A stretch of 64,000 bases of DNA, taken from the NCBI RefSeq assembly GCF_047511655.1, contig NC_133397.1, positions 44,282,001-44,346,000 of the forward strand. The letters run 5' to 3'. Below the pieces are notes generated by a model, which was not told the DNA's origin, did not search any database, and worked only from the letters and a program-made list of their open reading frames with translations. A program made the position numbers and the translations under genes. Below, in pieces: positions 21,839 to 33,860 of the stretch; the first letter of the stretch is position 1, and each line of letters starts with the position of its first letter. The stretch is from Castor canadensis. Its lineage: Eukaryota > Chordata > Mammalia > Rodentia > Castoridae.

Positions 21839-23670
21839 CAAACTGGCTCTTTTTTTTTTTTTTTACTTGAAATTTATATAATATACTTCAAAATAACCTG
21901 TATGAGAAAAAATATTCACAAGGAAATTGAAATATATGTAAAACAAAGATAACAATTCTGGACCTAGCAACTAACTCAGTAAAAAGAACATGTGGCAAAA
22001 CTGGGCACTTGGGCAAGGCTGCAAAATGTCATACAATTTTTGTCTCATACAACACCAGTGTCTCCTGGAATGCTAATTTTGGGGAAGTTTGTTACCATGC
22101 AGGTAATCCAACTACCCTGAGATCACCAAGTAGACCACATGGAAAGATCATGAGTAGTCATGATCACTGAGAGCCCCCAGTATGCCTCCAGCAATACCCA
22201 CTGCCACATCCATTGAGTGTGTAGGTCAAATTGAATACCAGGTTCAAAATAAATAAACAAAGCATGTTTCACATTTTGTGTTAGATTTACAACTATGAAC
22301 AATTATGAACTTAAATTTTCAGTTAATTGTGTTGTCACTTTTTATTCTTAAGCAACTATTAACTACATTCTATTTCATGAACTTAGTTTTGACAGATACA
22401 CATATCCATTTTTCCCACCTCATTTTTTTTTATTTTATTATTCATATGTGCATACAAGGCTTGGGTCATTTCTCCCCTCTGCCCCCACCCCCTCCCTTAC
22501 CACCCACTCCGCCCCCTCCTTCTCCTCCCAACCCCCTCAATACCCAGCAGAAACTATTTTGCCCTTATTTTTAATTTTGTTGTAGAGAGAGTATAAGCCA
22601 TAATAGGAAGGAACAAGGGTTTTTGCTGGTTGAGATAAGGATAGCTATACAGGAAGTTGACTCACATTAATTTCCTGTGCGTGTGTGTTACCTTCTAGGT
22701 TAATTCTTTTTGATCTAACCTTTTCTCTAGTTCCTGGTCCCCTTTTCCTATTGGCCTCAGTTGCTTTTAAGGTATCTGCTTTAGTTTCTCTACATTGAGG
22801 GCAACAAATGCTAGCTAATTTTTTAGGTGTCTTACCTATCCTCACCCCTCCCTTGTGTGCTCTCGCTTTTATCATGCGCTCAAAGTCCAATCCCATTGTT
22901 GTGTTTGCCCTTGATCTAATGTCCACATATGAGGGAGAACATACGATTTTTGGTCTTTTGGGCCAGGCTAACCTCACTCAGAATGATGTTCTCCAATTCC
23001 ATCCATTTACCAGTGAATGATTACATTTCGTTCTTCTTCATGGCTACATAAAATTCCATTGTGTATAGATACCACATTTTCTTAATCCATTCATCGGTGG
23101 TGGGGCATCTTGGCTATTTCCATAACTTGGCTATTGTGAATAGTGCTGCAATAAACATGGGTGTGCAGGTGCCTCTGGAGTAACCTGTGTCACAGTCTTT
23201 TGGGTATATCCCCAAGAGTGGTATTGCTGGATCAAATGGTAGATCAATGTCTAGCTTTTTAAGTAGCCTCCAAATTTTTTTCCAGAGTGGTTGTACTAGT
23301 TTACATTCCCACCAACAGTGTAAGAGGGTTCCTTTTTCCCTGCATCCTCGCCAACACCTGTTGTTGGTGGTGTTGCTATTGATGGCTATTCTAACAGGGG
23401 TGAGGTGGAATCTTAGTGTGGTTTTAATTTGCATTTCCTTTATTGCTAGAGATGGTGAGCATTTTTTCCTGTGTTTTTTGGCCATTTGAATTTCTTCTTT
23501 TGAGAAAGTTCTGTTTAGTTCACTTGCCCATTTCTTTATTGGTTCATTAGTTTGGGGAGAATTTAGTTTTTTAAGTTCCCTATATATTCTGGTTATCAGT
23601 CCTTTGTCTGATGTACAGTTGGTAAATATTTTCTCCCACTCTGTGGGTGTTCTCTTCACAAACTGGCTCT
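21839..23670 (-). mobile_element. L1 insertion with candidate 3' transduction, antisense
   Basis: The direct repeat 'caaactggctct' ends at 21850 and recurs at 23659-23670. Immediately inside the left copy is a 14-base T-run (the outer A-tail reversed). About 21865-22424 is non-L1 sequence. Then a second reversed A-tail and an L1 body follow at 22425-23658, covering the 3' UTR and ORF2 C-terminus, with a minus ORF of 181 codons at 23114-23659 reading [19 protein letters not shown] near its end. L1 plus flank with two tails inside one target duplication is the signature of read-through past the L1 polyadenylation signal. The body is 5' truncated. Confidence 0.85.
21865..22424 (-). other. Candidate transduced flanking segment
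   Basis: About 560 bases lie between the inner and outer A-tails of the L1 insertion. The minus-strand end has TATAAA, a variant polyadenylation hexamer, about 8 bases before the outer tail. It is not L1 by comparison with the other copies here. It would derive from the genomic neighbourhood of the source L1. Confidence 0.7.
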
Positions 23671-23679
23671 AAAACATCG

Positions 23680-24120
23680 CCAATTCCTGAACCTGAAGCT
23701 GCTTCACCTCTCTCCTCTGACCTGTTATTAACCATGACTTACCTTAGACTTTTTTCAATGACCAGTCTGGAACTTGTTTAGTTTCTCAAATTTGTCCTAT
23801 GCTCTGCTCCTTCTATTCATAGGTACTTTATACTTATTATTTCTTCCTTCTGGAACATTCTCTTTACTTTAGCCTTGCCATATTTAAGATCCCATCTTTG
23901 TTATTTTCTGAAAAATCATTCCTCTGATAGGCACTGCACTTCAGAATAATCTGGGCCATTTAATTGTATGCACACAGAGCACCACATACTTCTTTCTTCC
24001 TTAACACTGTGGTAGTTTTGTTACCTATTTGTGTCACTGGTTAATGTACTTCACCTCAACCAAAACATAAGTTGTGTAGGGTTATGGCTGGATGGGTTCA
24101 TCATTGTCACTGTTGTTTTA
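23680..24120 (+). mobile_element. L2-like ancient LINE remnant
   Basis: A pyrimidine-rich L2 3' end pattern in sense: 'ccttctggaacattctctttac', 'cccatctttgtt', 'tcattcctctgatag', then 'ccacatacttctttcttcc'. It is heavily diverged. Confidence 0.55.
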
Positions 24121-24414
24121 AGATATATTAGTTTTTAAAAAATTAGAACAACAACATATGATGAATGAAAAAATAAAGAGAGCTTTATCCTTTGATGAGC
24201 ACTAATTAACCATACTAGAGCTAATTACCTATTTATTGAATGATTATTTGAAGATTTCACCTAATCTGTTTCCTCATCACTGCTGAAATTGTTTTTCACC
24301 TTTATTATGGTCTTTATTCCTCAATATCCTTCAACCCAATGTTATTCCCCACCCATTATTTCCAATCATGTCGTTCTCGCCTACATCTCAAAGCTAGTAT
24401 TCTAAATCATTTAA

Positions 24415-25190
24415 AATGCTGTGGACATCAAATACTGTCATGTGTTTTGGGTTTCTTACCTATCCTCATACCTCCCTTGTGTGCTCTTGCCTTATCATGT
24501 CACCAAAGTCCAATCCCCTTGCTGTGTTTACCCTTGATCTAAAGTCTACATATGAAGGGAAAACATATGATTTTTGGTCTTCTGACCCTGGCTAACCTCG
24601 CTCAGGAGGATGTTCTCCAGTGCCATCCACTTACTTGAGAATGATAAGATTTCATTCTTCTTCATGGCTGAGTAGAATTCCATTGTGTATAAATACCACA
24701 TTTTCTTAATCCATTCATCTATAGTGGGGCATCTTGGCTGTTTCCATAACTTGGCTATTGTGAATAGTGCTGCAATAAACATGGGTGTGCAAGTGCCTCT
24801 GGGGTAAACTGTATCACATTCCTTTGGGTATATCCCCAGGAGTGGGAACTAATGCGGAGACTTTAAAGAGACAGAGGCCAATAGGAGAAGGGGATCAGGA
24901 ACTAGAGAAAAGGTCAGTTTGAGAAGAATCAACTTAGAATGTAACACATATATATATTAAAGTAATGCAAGGAATCTCCCTGTGTAGCTATCCATATCTC
25001 AACTAGCAAAAACCCTTTGTCCTTCTTATTATTGTTTATACTCTCTCTTCAATAAAATTAGAGGTAAGGGCAAAACAATTTCTGCTTGGAAGTGAGGGGG
25101 GAGGGGGGAAGGGGACGGAGCTTGGGGGGAGAAACAACCCAAACATTGTATACACATATGAATAAATTTTAAAAAGCTGTGATCATAATC
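24415..25190 (+). mobile_element. L1 insertion with 5' inversion
   Basis: About 24447-24846 is antisense 3' UTR/ORF2 end (minus ORF 24546-24782 reads [20 protein letters not shown]). At 24847 the sequence flips to the sense 3' UTR ('aactaatgcggagactttaaagag', 'aggccaataggagaagggga', G-rich block, 'cacatatgaataaatttt'). An imperfect repeat, 'aaaatgctgtgga' on the left and 'aaaaagctgtga' on the right, may be the decayed target duplication. The two halves overlap in L1 order very little. Confidence 0.85.
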
Positions 25191-26540
25191 ATAACTGAAT
25201 GAATGAGTCATTGGCCTTTACCACATTTGAGTACAGTATTACAGTGCCATCATTCAGGAACAATTCACTGAGTGAAACTTAATCCTGATCAAAAGAGATT
25301 AGATTTTTTTAAAAGGTAGTAAATGATAATGAAAACAATTTAATGTAAAATTATTAAAAATCAGACATGGAATAAGGAAATTCATCTTTGACATAAGAGA
25401 GCTTTTGAAAAAAGATGTGCTTATTTACAAGTAAATGTTGTGAGTGAAATCTTGAAAAATTCTTGATGGTACTCTACCATAGACACTCAGGAATCCAAGT
25501 CATTATATACGTGGTAGATTTAATGAGCTCACTCTGATATTCTGATTGCTAATATGGATGACATGTATGAATGAACCCAAGTAATTAAGGAAGGTTCTCA
25601 TAAAATCACCAGTAGCACTTAGTAAACAAATTATGATTCTAGTGAACCATGTGCTGTAGGTGTTGATACTTTAACATAAATAACTTAGATGCACAAAAAC
25701 AAACATACTAAATCAATCTAACCTCTTTCCAGCTTCTAATCTCTGATTTTTTTTCCTGATACTATATTCAACAGTATATCTTGAAAGGTTGATTGTTGTT
25801 TTTACTTTTTTGAAAATCTCTGTAGTGAGGCAGATTCTCTTAAGCTTTACCTTTTTGCTTAAAATATTGTATTACTCTTTTTTCCCAAAATGTTCATTTT
25901 TTAAAACTAACTAAAAATAAGATTTCTACTTAAGCATTACATTTAAAGTGCTTGTTGCCTAGTGTTTTAGAAGGTAGAGATATTTCTTTTGAAATGTCAA
26001 TCTAGCTATTACCATAATTTTGATGGCAAATACAGTGGAATGTCCATTTTTCAAAGACTGAGATCAGAAGTTCATTTTAATCTCTTTCTTGAATGAACCT
26101 GGCAGTGTTTCTGTGGCTCTTGAGTCCTGAGTATCTATATTTTTAATGCACTTTGATGTAATAAACTTAGAATTCAGATTTACTTGTCTGGTTGGGTCAG
26201 TTCGTTGTTTTAGCAGACATCTGGCAGTTTTAAAATATATCTAATATTGCAATTATGGCTGGAACTTGTGTTAAGGGTATACATTATCAGACAAACACTG
26301 CATGAATTTTATGGAAAACCTTTCAATTACAATCAAGCCACAAATTGTTTAATACATATATATTTACTTTAAGCTTTCATAAGAAAAATCAGAAAACAGA
26401 TTCTATGGGAAATACAAAGCAGTGAAGTCTCTCGTTCCACTTGTGGTTACAAGACAAAATTATTTTTTGCTGAGAATGCATAAAAATAAAATGATAAACT
26501 GACTATAAAAAGCAAGCATACAATAAGTTACATAGCTAGA
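25191..26540. other. Unassigned AT-rich non-coding DNA
   Basis: No gene or confident repeat was recognised. Confidence 0.4.
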
Positions 26541-26544
26541 ATGA

Positions 26545-26692
26545 TAGGTGTGTACCACCAAGCCTAGATTATTGGTTGAGATGGGGTCTTGCTACCTTTT
26601 TGCTCCAGCTGGCCTCAAACCATGATCCTCCTGATCCCCACCTCCACCTTAGTACCTGCAAATAAAGGCATGAGCCCCTTTACCAGGCTCAA
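26545..26692 (-). mobile_element. B1-like SINE, antisense
   Basis: 'gatggggtcttgctacctttttgctccagctggcctcaaacc', 'gatcctcctgatccccacctcc' and 'aaaggcatgagcccctttaccaggct' are a diverged B1-type body in reverse. Confidence 0.7.
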
Positions 26693-26694
26693 GG

Positions 26695-26895
26695 CCAGGG
26701 ACTCTTCTAAGGATTTCACAAACATTAGCTCAATCTTCAGAGATTCATATGAATAGGTACTAGTACTATTTCACTTTGCAGATGTAGAAAACTGGTCATA
26801 ACTAAGTTAGGTAATGTGCCTAAGATTATAGAAATGGTTAACAGCAGTGCAAGATTCAAATCCAGGAGAGAGAGAACCTGAGTCTGTGGGTTTAA
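26695..26895 (-). mobile_element. MIR-like SINE remnant, antisense
   Basis: 'aaacattagctcaatcttc', 'ggtactagtactatttcactttgcagatgtagaaaactgg', 'taggtaatgtgcctaagattatagaaatgg' and 'gcaagattcaaatccagg' follow MIR read in reverse. Confidence 0.75.
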
Positions 26896-27950
26896 CTTTT
26901 ACTATTGAATCATAAAATCATTCAATAAATCACATTGCATCATATTCTTTAGCCACTATAGATTTTACATTGGAGGATAATGATAATCCTATTTAGGTGC
27001 TAAATTCGGAAATAATTCTACCTAACAGTTTTATTGGCATTAAATGCATTCTTTGTATAATTTGTATGAATGCAGAAACAATAAAAGGGAAATAGAAATA
27101 CCACTAGAATATCAAGTTAAAATTTATTTTTTATTGGCAGCTTTAAATCCATTGAGGGTCTACATTTCCAAGTGAGTTTTGGGAGAAATTAATTATTTAA
27201 TGCATACTTTCCTTTCAAAGAAGTGTTGAAGTAATCAAGTGAACATATAAGCAAGTTTCACTAACAGACTTCAGGATGATAAATCACTGTATTTGGAAAC
27301 CTAAAGCTGCATTAACATTCCACCAATGACTTTTTTAGCAGCAGCCATATTTGTGGAATAATTTGTATGTAAATTTAAAAAATAAATTGATAATGAGGTT
27401 ATCTAAGGACAGCTACTTTATATGTATGATTTATGATCAATTGTGAGCATGATGTTTATCTTGCAGACACAAGAAATAAATTGAACAACCAATGCAAATC
27501 ATAAAAATTGAAGAAAAGTGCCCAAATACTCTTGTACTGACTCTTGTTCTCAGAAAATTGTGTCTCCATTCATGTTCCCTCAAATTGCTGATATACACAT
27601 TTAAAAAATGACACAGAGAATTGTACCAGGGAAAATTAATTATGGTACAGGTGCACTGTGTTTACATGAAAGGATTTTGTAATCTTAAATTCGTCCTTGA
27701 GAATTTAGTTATTTGAAGCTAATCTACAGAATAATTGAGTTACTACTTTTAGCTCTTTTGCTCAACTTTTCTCTGAATCACAGAAATATTTTAGGATCCA
27801 TAGTGAACTGTAGCCATAAAAACGATAGTTTACTAACCTCTTTCATAACAGTCCAAATATTTCTGAATTTATTTTTGAGTACCTCCTGCAATAGGCATTA
27901 TGCTACATTGTCCTTGTAACTACTCACCCCTTCTATTTTTCCTTTAAAAG
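26896..27950. other. Unassigned AT-rich non-coding DNA
   Basis: No gene or confident repeat was seen. A 68-codon ORF at 27713-27919 (+) has no recognisable features. Confidence 0.4.
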
Positions 27951-28621
27951 TGCAGTGACAGATCTTATGTTTTACAATATTACTGATGCTCTATCATTCT
28001 CTTTTCCTTTCCCTCTTTTTCCTAGTTCCATAGAATTGTTCTACTGTTACAAACATGTTCTACATATGAGTTTGTATATGGTCATGCATGTTTTTGTGTA
28101 TATGCTTATCTTTTTGGATTTATCTTCCATGATGAGAGAAAACCTGTGGCCTTTGTCTTTAAAGGATATAAGGATGTGTTCTAAAAGCTGTTGAAAACTG
28201 GGGAGTGGGAGGTAAAGGGGTAAGGGATAGTAATGGAAGGGGTTAAACAGACCAGTGCAAAGTATACCCATAGTGGGCATACATTGAGAAATCCCTTTGA
28301 ACATCAACCTAAATAGTAATAATGAAAGCCAGGACTGTAAAATAGGTATAGTATGTGTGTGTGTGTGTGTGTGTGTTTGGGGGTGGTAACTAGTGCGAGG
28401 GGAGACAATGAAAAAGATTAAGATTAGGGTGTATGGCTCATGGACTTCATTGACCTATATGCATTAGAACAAGGAAAATTCTTGCAATTCCTTTAAGTAG
28501 GATGGGGAGGGGGTTGAGAGGGAAAGGTTACGGGGCAATGTCACTAATGGAATTGTAATTATGGATTCCCCATGTATAGTGAATATATCCTAATAAAAAA
28601 AACAAAAAAATGCAGTGACAG
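27951..28621 (+). mobile_element. L1 3' fragment with 5' inversion and 11-bp target duplication
   Basis: 'tgcagtgacag' flanks both sides (27951-27961 and 28611-28621). About 27962-28160 is antisense ('gtgtatatgcttatctttttggatttatcttccatgatgagagaaaac'). From about 28161 the L1 3' UTR runs in sense to 'gtgaatatatcctaataaaaaaaac' and an A-tail. A (GT)n run sits at 28351-28376. It belongs to a different L1 subfamily from the 18-kb copy. Confidence 0.85.
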
Positions 28622-29485
28622 TACTTAGGAAGAAAACAAAACAATTAAAATTTAAAATAATTCCCTAATTATCTATATAGAATTTTAAAATTGTAAAAGT
28701 GGTTTATTCCTACACAAAAGAACTCTGTCTGCTAACACAGTGTATTTAAAGAGTGTTAATGACATATTCCTTCAAAGAATCATTTCATTAGTAAGGACTA
28801 CTAAAATCACCTTGATTTGGGGCAAAATGGCTCATGAATGAATGCAACGCCTAAGGAAATCTAATCCACTAATTGCTTTTTGATGTGTGGAAGTTTAATT
28901 TGTAATTTTGTCTGTTCAGAGCCATCAAAATTAGCTATCTATCACAGGTCAAGATTTTGCTTTGTGGAATGGAAATTACTACCTTGACAGTGAAGTTCAC
29001 GTATTCTTTTTCCTCTGTTTGAGTACCACTGTAGCAAATGATTTCTCTTTTGCTTAGCATCCAGGTCATCCAAGTTGTGATGGAAATTTCCCTTGGGACT
29101 GGTTGGAAATGAAGGCAGACAATTGCAGCAGACTGCCATCTTAAATAACAATAGAACCCCTGGCTCCCAGATGTTCTGTGTACTTGTGCTAAGAAAGAAA
29201 TCTTGCTGGGAAATGCGTGCATAGGTTTGGATAGGAAGAAAATAACCAGGAACTTTCTTCTCTTAGATGAATTGTGGGCATTAGCCTCATATATTCAGAG
29301 TCTACAGACAAATTGTTTTTATCCTTAGACAGAATCAGGAATCTCCCTTAAAGTAATATAATAGAACAGATCTTACAAGAAAAAAATATATATATAGGAA
29401 AATTCTGTCCCAGGAAAGAAGTTTTGTAAATTATGTTACTTATGGTAGGCAATTTGATTCAGAGAAAAGATACTACTAGCGCTAT
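28622..29485. other. Unassigned non-coding DNA
   Basis: ORFs at 28935-29222 (-) overlap each other in different frames and lack family features. Nothing else was recognised. Confidence 0.4.
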
Positions 29486-29489
29486 TAAT

Positions 29490-29765
29490 ATTGATAACTA
29501 GCATTTTATTAAACATTTAACATATACCAAACATAATGCTATGTCCTCCTTATGTGTTAACTCCTGGAACTGGCATCAGAACACATGAATTCCAAGCTGA
29601 GCACTTCCATTTACATGTCAGTAATATCAATATTCTCATCGTACAAAATGGAAATAAAACCTACCCAGCAGATTTCACAGTATTTCAGTGAGCTTCAAAT
29701 ATACAGCACATATAATGCATTTCAAGTGTAAAAACATGCTACCAATAGAAATTATCACTGTCATT
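29490..29765. mobile_element. Two MIR-like remnants in opposite orientation
   Basis: 29490-29560 resembles the reversed MIR end ('attaaacatttaacatataccaaac', 'gctatgtcctccttatgtgttaactc'). 29570-29765 resembles MIR in sense ('gtacaaaatggaaataaaacctaccc', 'gcacatataatgcatttcaagtg'). Confidence 0.5.
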
Positions 29766-30805
29766 ATATTCCACTTAAATTTTCAGCATTTCTGGATAAA
29801 TTTCAAAGAATTTCTATGTCTTAACTATTGTTCTCCAAGCTAACTAAAAGTTTCTAAAAGCAGCTAACTCATTATTTCAAACATTCTACAATATTCTATC
29901 ACTGTCAAAAAGGAATCTCCAGGGGGCCTATAGCTATACCTATGCAAGATAGAGCTGCTTTGCCTCAAATACACTCTAAGGTATATTATCCATTGTAGAG
30001 GTTCTCATAAGGGGACCATTTTATGATAGAGGTTTTTGCATTCACAAGTGACAATGGATGGAAGGATAAATGTTGTTTTAGAAATTTGGCTTGGTAAAAA
30101 AATGAACAAGATCTTATAGATGCACATCCATACATACACATTTCTATTCAAGTTTATTTCCCCCGTTTGTAGTTTCCAGGAGTAAATTCAACCATCACAG
30201 AAATCACTCTAAAAGCATTCTTCCCTCTCAGACCTGAAATATATTGATATAATTCAATTACTTCTGTCCTGACATTCTTCATTTCAATAGCCTCTTGGAT
30301 TTGTTGTTATTGTTGTCCTGAGAAGTAATGGGTGCAGAGTGAATAAAATGTGAGTATAGCAGCAAGAGTTTCTAGAAACAGGGATTCTAGTTTTCCAAAT
30401 TCTTATGTTGGAGGCTGCTGCAGTTCAGTTTTAGTAGTTGTGTTAATTTTGAGTTCTTATGTGGTATTGTGTAGTGATTTAAAATAAGGTCAGCCTAGGG
30501 TAGTTTCTGCAGAACTAAAAGACAGTTCTGTTGAAGGCCAAGCTTATCTCTTGCTTATTTTACTACAACACAGTACAGCATGTTTATTTATTACATGTTT
30601 ATCATTCCTTCTTTTACAATGTTAGAGGAAACATATATTTTTGGTGTTCTATCAATGTCCCCATTATGAAACCCAACCTAAACATGAATATGGGAATAAC
30701 ATTTTGAATGAAACGGCAAAGGGAATCAAGAAACACTGGAGTCATAATTAGATTTTTATTACCCACCACCACTTCTCTAAATAGGCTTGCTGACAAGAAC
30801 TCAAT
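29766..30805. other. Unassigned non-coding DNA
   Basis: No gene or confident repeat was recognised. Confidence 0.4.
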
Positions 30806-30807
30806 TT

Positions 30808-30885
30808 TTTTTTTAATGATCCTAGGGTTTGAATTCAGGGCCTCACATTTGCCAGGAAGGCGCTATACCACTTCACTCCACTAGC
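30808..30885 (-). mobile_element. ID-like SINE, antisense
   Basis: A T-run is followed by 'cctagggtttgaattcagggcc' and 'aaggcgctataccactt', a reversed ID-type box B and box A. Confidence 0.7.
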
Positions 30886-31199
30886 AAAAATTCAAATTTT
30901 ATCAATATCTCTAGACAACCAAAAATAAACCTAGTCTGAAAACTATTTGAAACACATTTAATCACTTATTCACACTCTTAGAAACTTCTCTGTTTTTATC
31001 CTCAGGTTGTTTGAGAAATCCTTTACTAAGGTCTTGTACAAAATGTTACGATGGGAGAATGTTATGACTTTTCACTGTGCTCATTCAGTTAATCACCATT
31101 ACCACTGCCATACACCAAAAGTATGGTTGCTTAGGATAGAAAAAGGTAATTGTATAAATTGAAATTTTGTAAAGGTTTCCCCTACTTCAAAAAGCAGAA

Positions 31200-32450
31200 C
31201 ATGGACATACTCCTGACCAAGATACCCTTAATGACTCCCTCAGGTTGAATAAAGTTTAGATGGGCTTCTCCCCAAGTATATAAAGCTCCTGATTCCCTTT
31301 TCTCAGGGAATCAGTGCATTTACTTTAAGTAACTTCCATTCCTAATTTCTTTCTCTGCTTCTTTGAGATGTAAGATTTCTACCAATTTATTGCCTAAGAA
31401 TGTCTTTCTCCAGGACAAGGAGCCATAAAGACAGGACCCCTACCTCCCAGTCTCTGAGAAAGCAAGGGCCTAACTTGGATAAGCATCAGTTAGCAAATGG
31501 GTGAGGCCACAGATAACTTAACCACATTGACCAACCTCCCTGCTAATTCCTTCTTTCATTACTTTCCCACTAGTTCTTCTCAGCATTTAAAAACTCTCCT
31601 GCTTCTCTCTTGCAATAGTCTCTTCCTCACGTGTTTTTAGAATGTGCTTTTAGAATGTTTAGTGGATATTTCTCACTTTCAGCTGTCTAATATTGAACTC
31701 CATCTATTAAGAGAAAAATCTCAGGAAAGAAAGGCAGTGTTTAACTTCTACAATGAAAACTGAAGAGGAGCATACTTGTTCTCCTCTAGGGACTTGGCAG
31801 CTGTATGTGTTTCTGCCCTAACTTTGCCCTAGACCATTCCTGCTGGGACTTTGAATCCAGAATGGTTTATGTAAATCAGCTGGGTGCAGTTTGGAACTAT
31901 TCTTGGACCAGTGGTAAGAAGGGCTACATCCAACTTGGGGGTGGCACTGTCACTAGTGTCCCTGTGGTCATGGCTGCTTCACAACTGTCTACTTCAGATC
32001 ATGAAGGGTGACAGAACTCAGGCAGTTGTCCTGGGACCCAATCTCTTTTGGTCCTTGCTAATTTTTTGGATGCAGTCCTTCAACTTTCCACTAATACTTT
32101 GCCATTCTGGGTATATTCTAAGTGTGCTTCATTCTCCCTAAATTACCAAAAGTCAGATTATTTTGTTTATAACCAAAATGACTGCTACAGGTAGAGATGA
32201 CCAAAGTGAAAGGTAATGGTAAATGCCAAAATGGCTGTGTGAGATGTGGTGGGCATATCACTGGACTGGATGTGTGATCAAAAAACCTCATTTGTACTTC
32301 TTGCTCTGCAGTCCCAGTTGTATGTGGGGTAGATCATTAGCTGACTCCCTTTATTGTTTGTATTCCCAGGGTCTCATTATCAGAAACAATGGCAAAGGGC
32401 AGGAGTCTATCCATCCCTGATGTTCTCAGAAGGTGAATCAATGGTATGGC
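31200..32450. repeat. Unclassified, possibly LTR-derived region
   Basis: Moderate-GC sequence with 'agtatataaagctcctgattccc' (TATA-like), a perfect 9-bp-arm hairpin at 31289-31314, and a later 'tttaaaaactctcctgcttctc'. The style is that of an old mammalian LTR, but no paired copy, TG...CA ends or coding motifs were found. ORFs at 31805-32141 and 32223-32420 are not recognisable. Confidence 0.3.
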
Positions 32451-32848
32451 CACAGGAAAAGTGATATAGTAAGCTAGAAGTAAGCAAGTTTGCTCTGGAC
32501 TGAAAAAGTCAATAGAAAAACTTCCTACTCCAAGATTTTCTAGCCTATACTTATTAGTTGTAATTTATCTACAAGACCTTTTCTGGCTATATATAGGAGC
32601 TGTAAAAACGAAACATAAATATTATTAATAGATGCATTAAAAACATAATGGAAGTAAAAGGGGAACCTACAAATTATACCCAGCCTATACCCAGGCTTCC
32701 AATTATTAATCAATCAACTTGTTATTAAGAGCTTGCCACCAGTAAGACATTATGTAATGGTTGAGACTGAAGATATGCAGTGCCCTCCCTGTCCTTAAGA
32801 GATAAATACTTGATGGCAAATGCTGCAAGTCAAATTCCTCCCTATTTA

Positions 32849-32849
<1 letters not shown>

Positions 32850-32900
<51 letters not shown>
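32850..32900. repeat. A-run and (AT)n microsatellite
   Basis: A12 followed by a 40-base alternating AT tract. Confidence 0.95.
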
Positions 32901-32903
<3 letters not shown>

Positions 32904-33029
32904 CACCATGTATCCCTGAGGCCTCAAACAGACTGAGTCTGATTTTCTTCCTGCCTGTGCATATGCAAAGATATATATTCATGACTTTCTGCAACCTATG
33001 AATAGGAAGCAAGTCTTTGCCTCACTAAC

Positions 33030-33195
33030 TTATTAGGCTTTTTTAACTTGATGAAATTTTGGTTTTCTTACCTACCAAAAAGAAATGACAATCATTTTAA
33101 TGTGTAGTATTGTCATATGGATCAAATGAAATAATGCATGCAAAAGGTTTAGCAAATTGGTAGTGGTGAATGTTCTGTAAATGGTTATTATATTT
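33030..33195 (+). mobile_element. MIR-like remnant
   Basis: 'ggttttcttacctaccaaaaagaaatgacaatc', 'atggatcaaatgaaataatgcatgc' and 'ggtagtggtgaatgttctg' parallel the MIR core and end. Confidence 0.55.
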
Positions 33196-33657
33196 CTATA
33201 ATTTGTAGGAAATTTTTAATCATTTTTATGACTCATTAGGTAGCATAAGCTGGGTGTGTCATAAAGCTAGATATAAATACCTAAAGACCTGTGGGAAAAT
33301 TGAGGGACAGTAAATCTTGCTTAAAAGTCAACAGATACAGATTGTGTGAGGAGGAGGGTAGGAAGAGGTAATGGAGGATGAGAGGGAAATTTCTGATCCT
33401 GAAATTCATGTATATTTTTAAGAACTCCCCCAAAGTATGAGCTTAAGGAAAGAGAAAATTTACGACTAAGTCTACACACACTGTTACCTAGGAAATCAAG
33501 CAATATAGCATATACAACAAACACCAGGAAAAATAAGCCTGGAGTATGTTTTCCATATCTGCAAGAAGAACTATGGGATTTAGACTCAATGACCTCTCTC
33601 TTCAAGGTAAAACAAAAATAGGAGAACGTGACTTTGTCTTATGATTAAATATAAATT

Positions 33658-33830
33658 GCTGGGCTCTAGTGCCTCATGCCGTAATCCTAGCCACTCAGGA
33701 GGCAGAGATTAGAAGCATCTTGGTTCGCAGCCCAAGGCAAATAGTTCCAGAGACCCTATCTCAAAAAAACCCATCACAAAAAAGGTTGGTGGTCTAGGCC
33801 CTGAGTTCAAGCTCCAGTACCACACACAAA
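33658..33830 (+). mobile_element. Composite B1-like/ID-tail SINE
   Basis: 'gctgggctctagtgcctcatgccgtaatcctagccactcaggaggcagag', 'gagaccctatctcaaaaaaaccc', then a short tail unit 'ggccctgagttcaagctccagtaccac'. A TA microsatellite grows from the A-tail at 33833-33860. Confidence 0.85.
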
Positions 33831-33860
33831 AAAGTATATATATATATGTATATATATATA

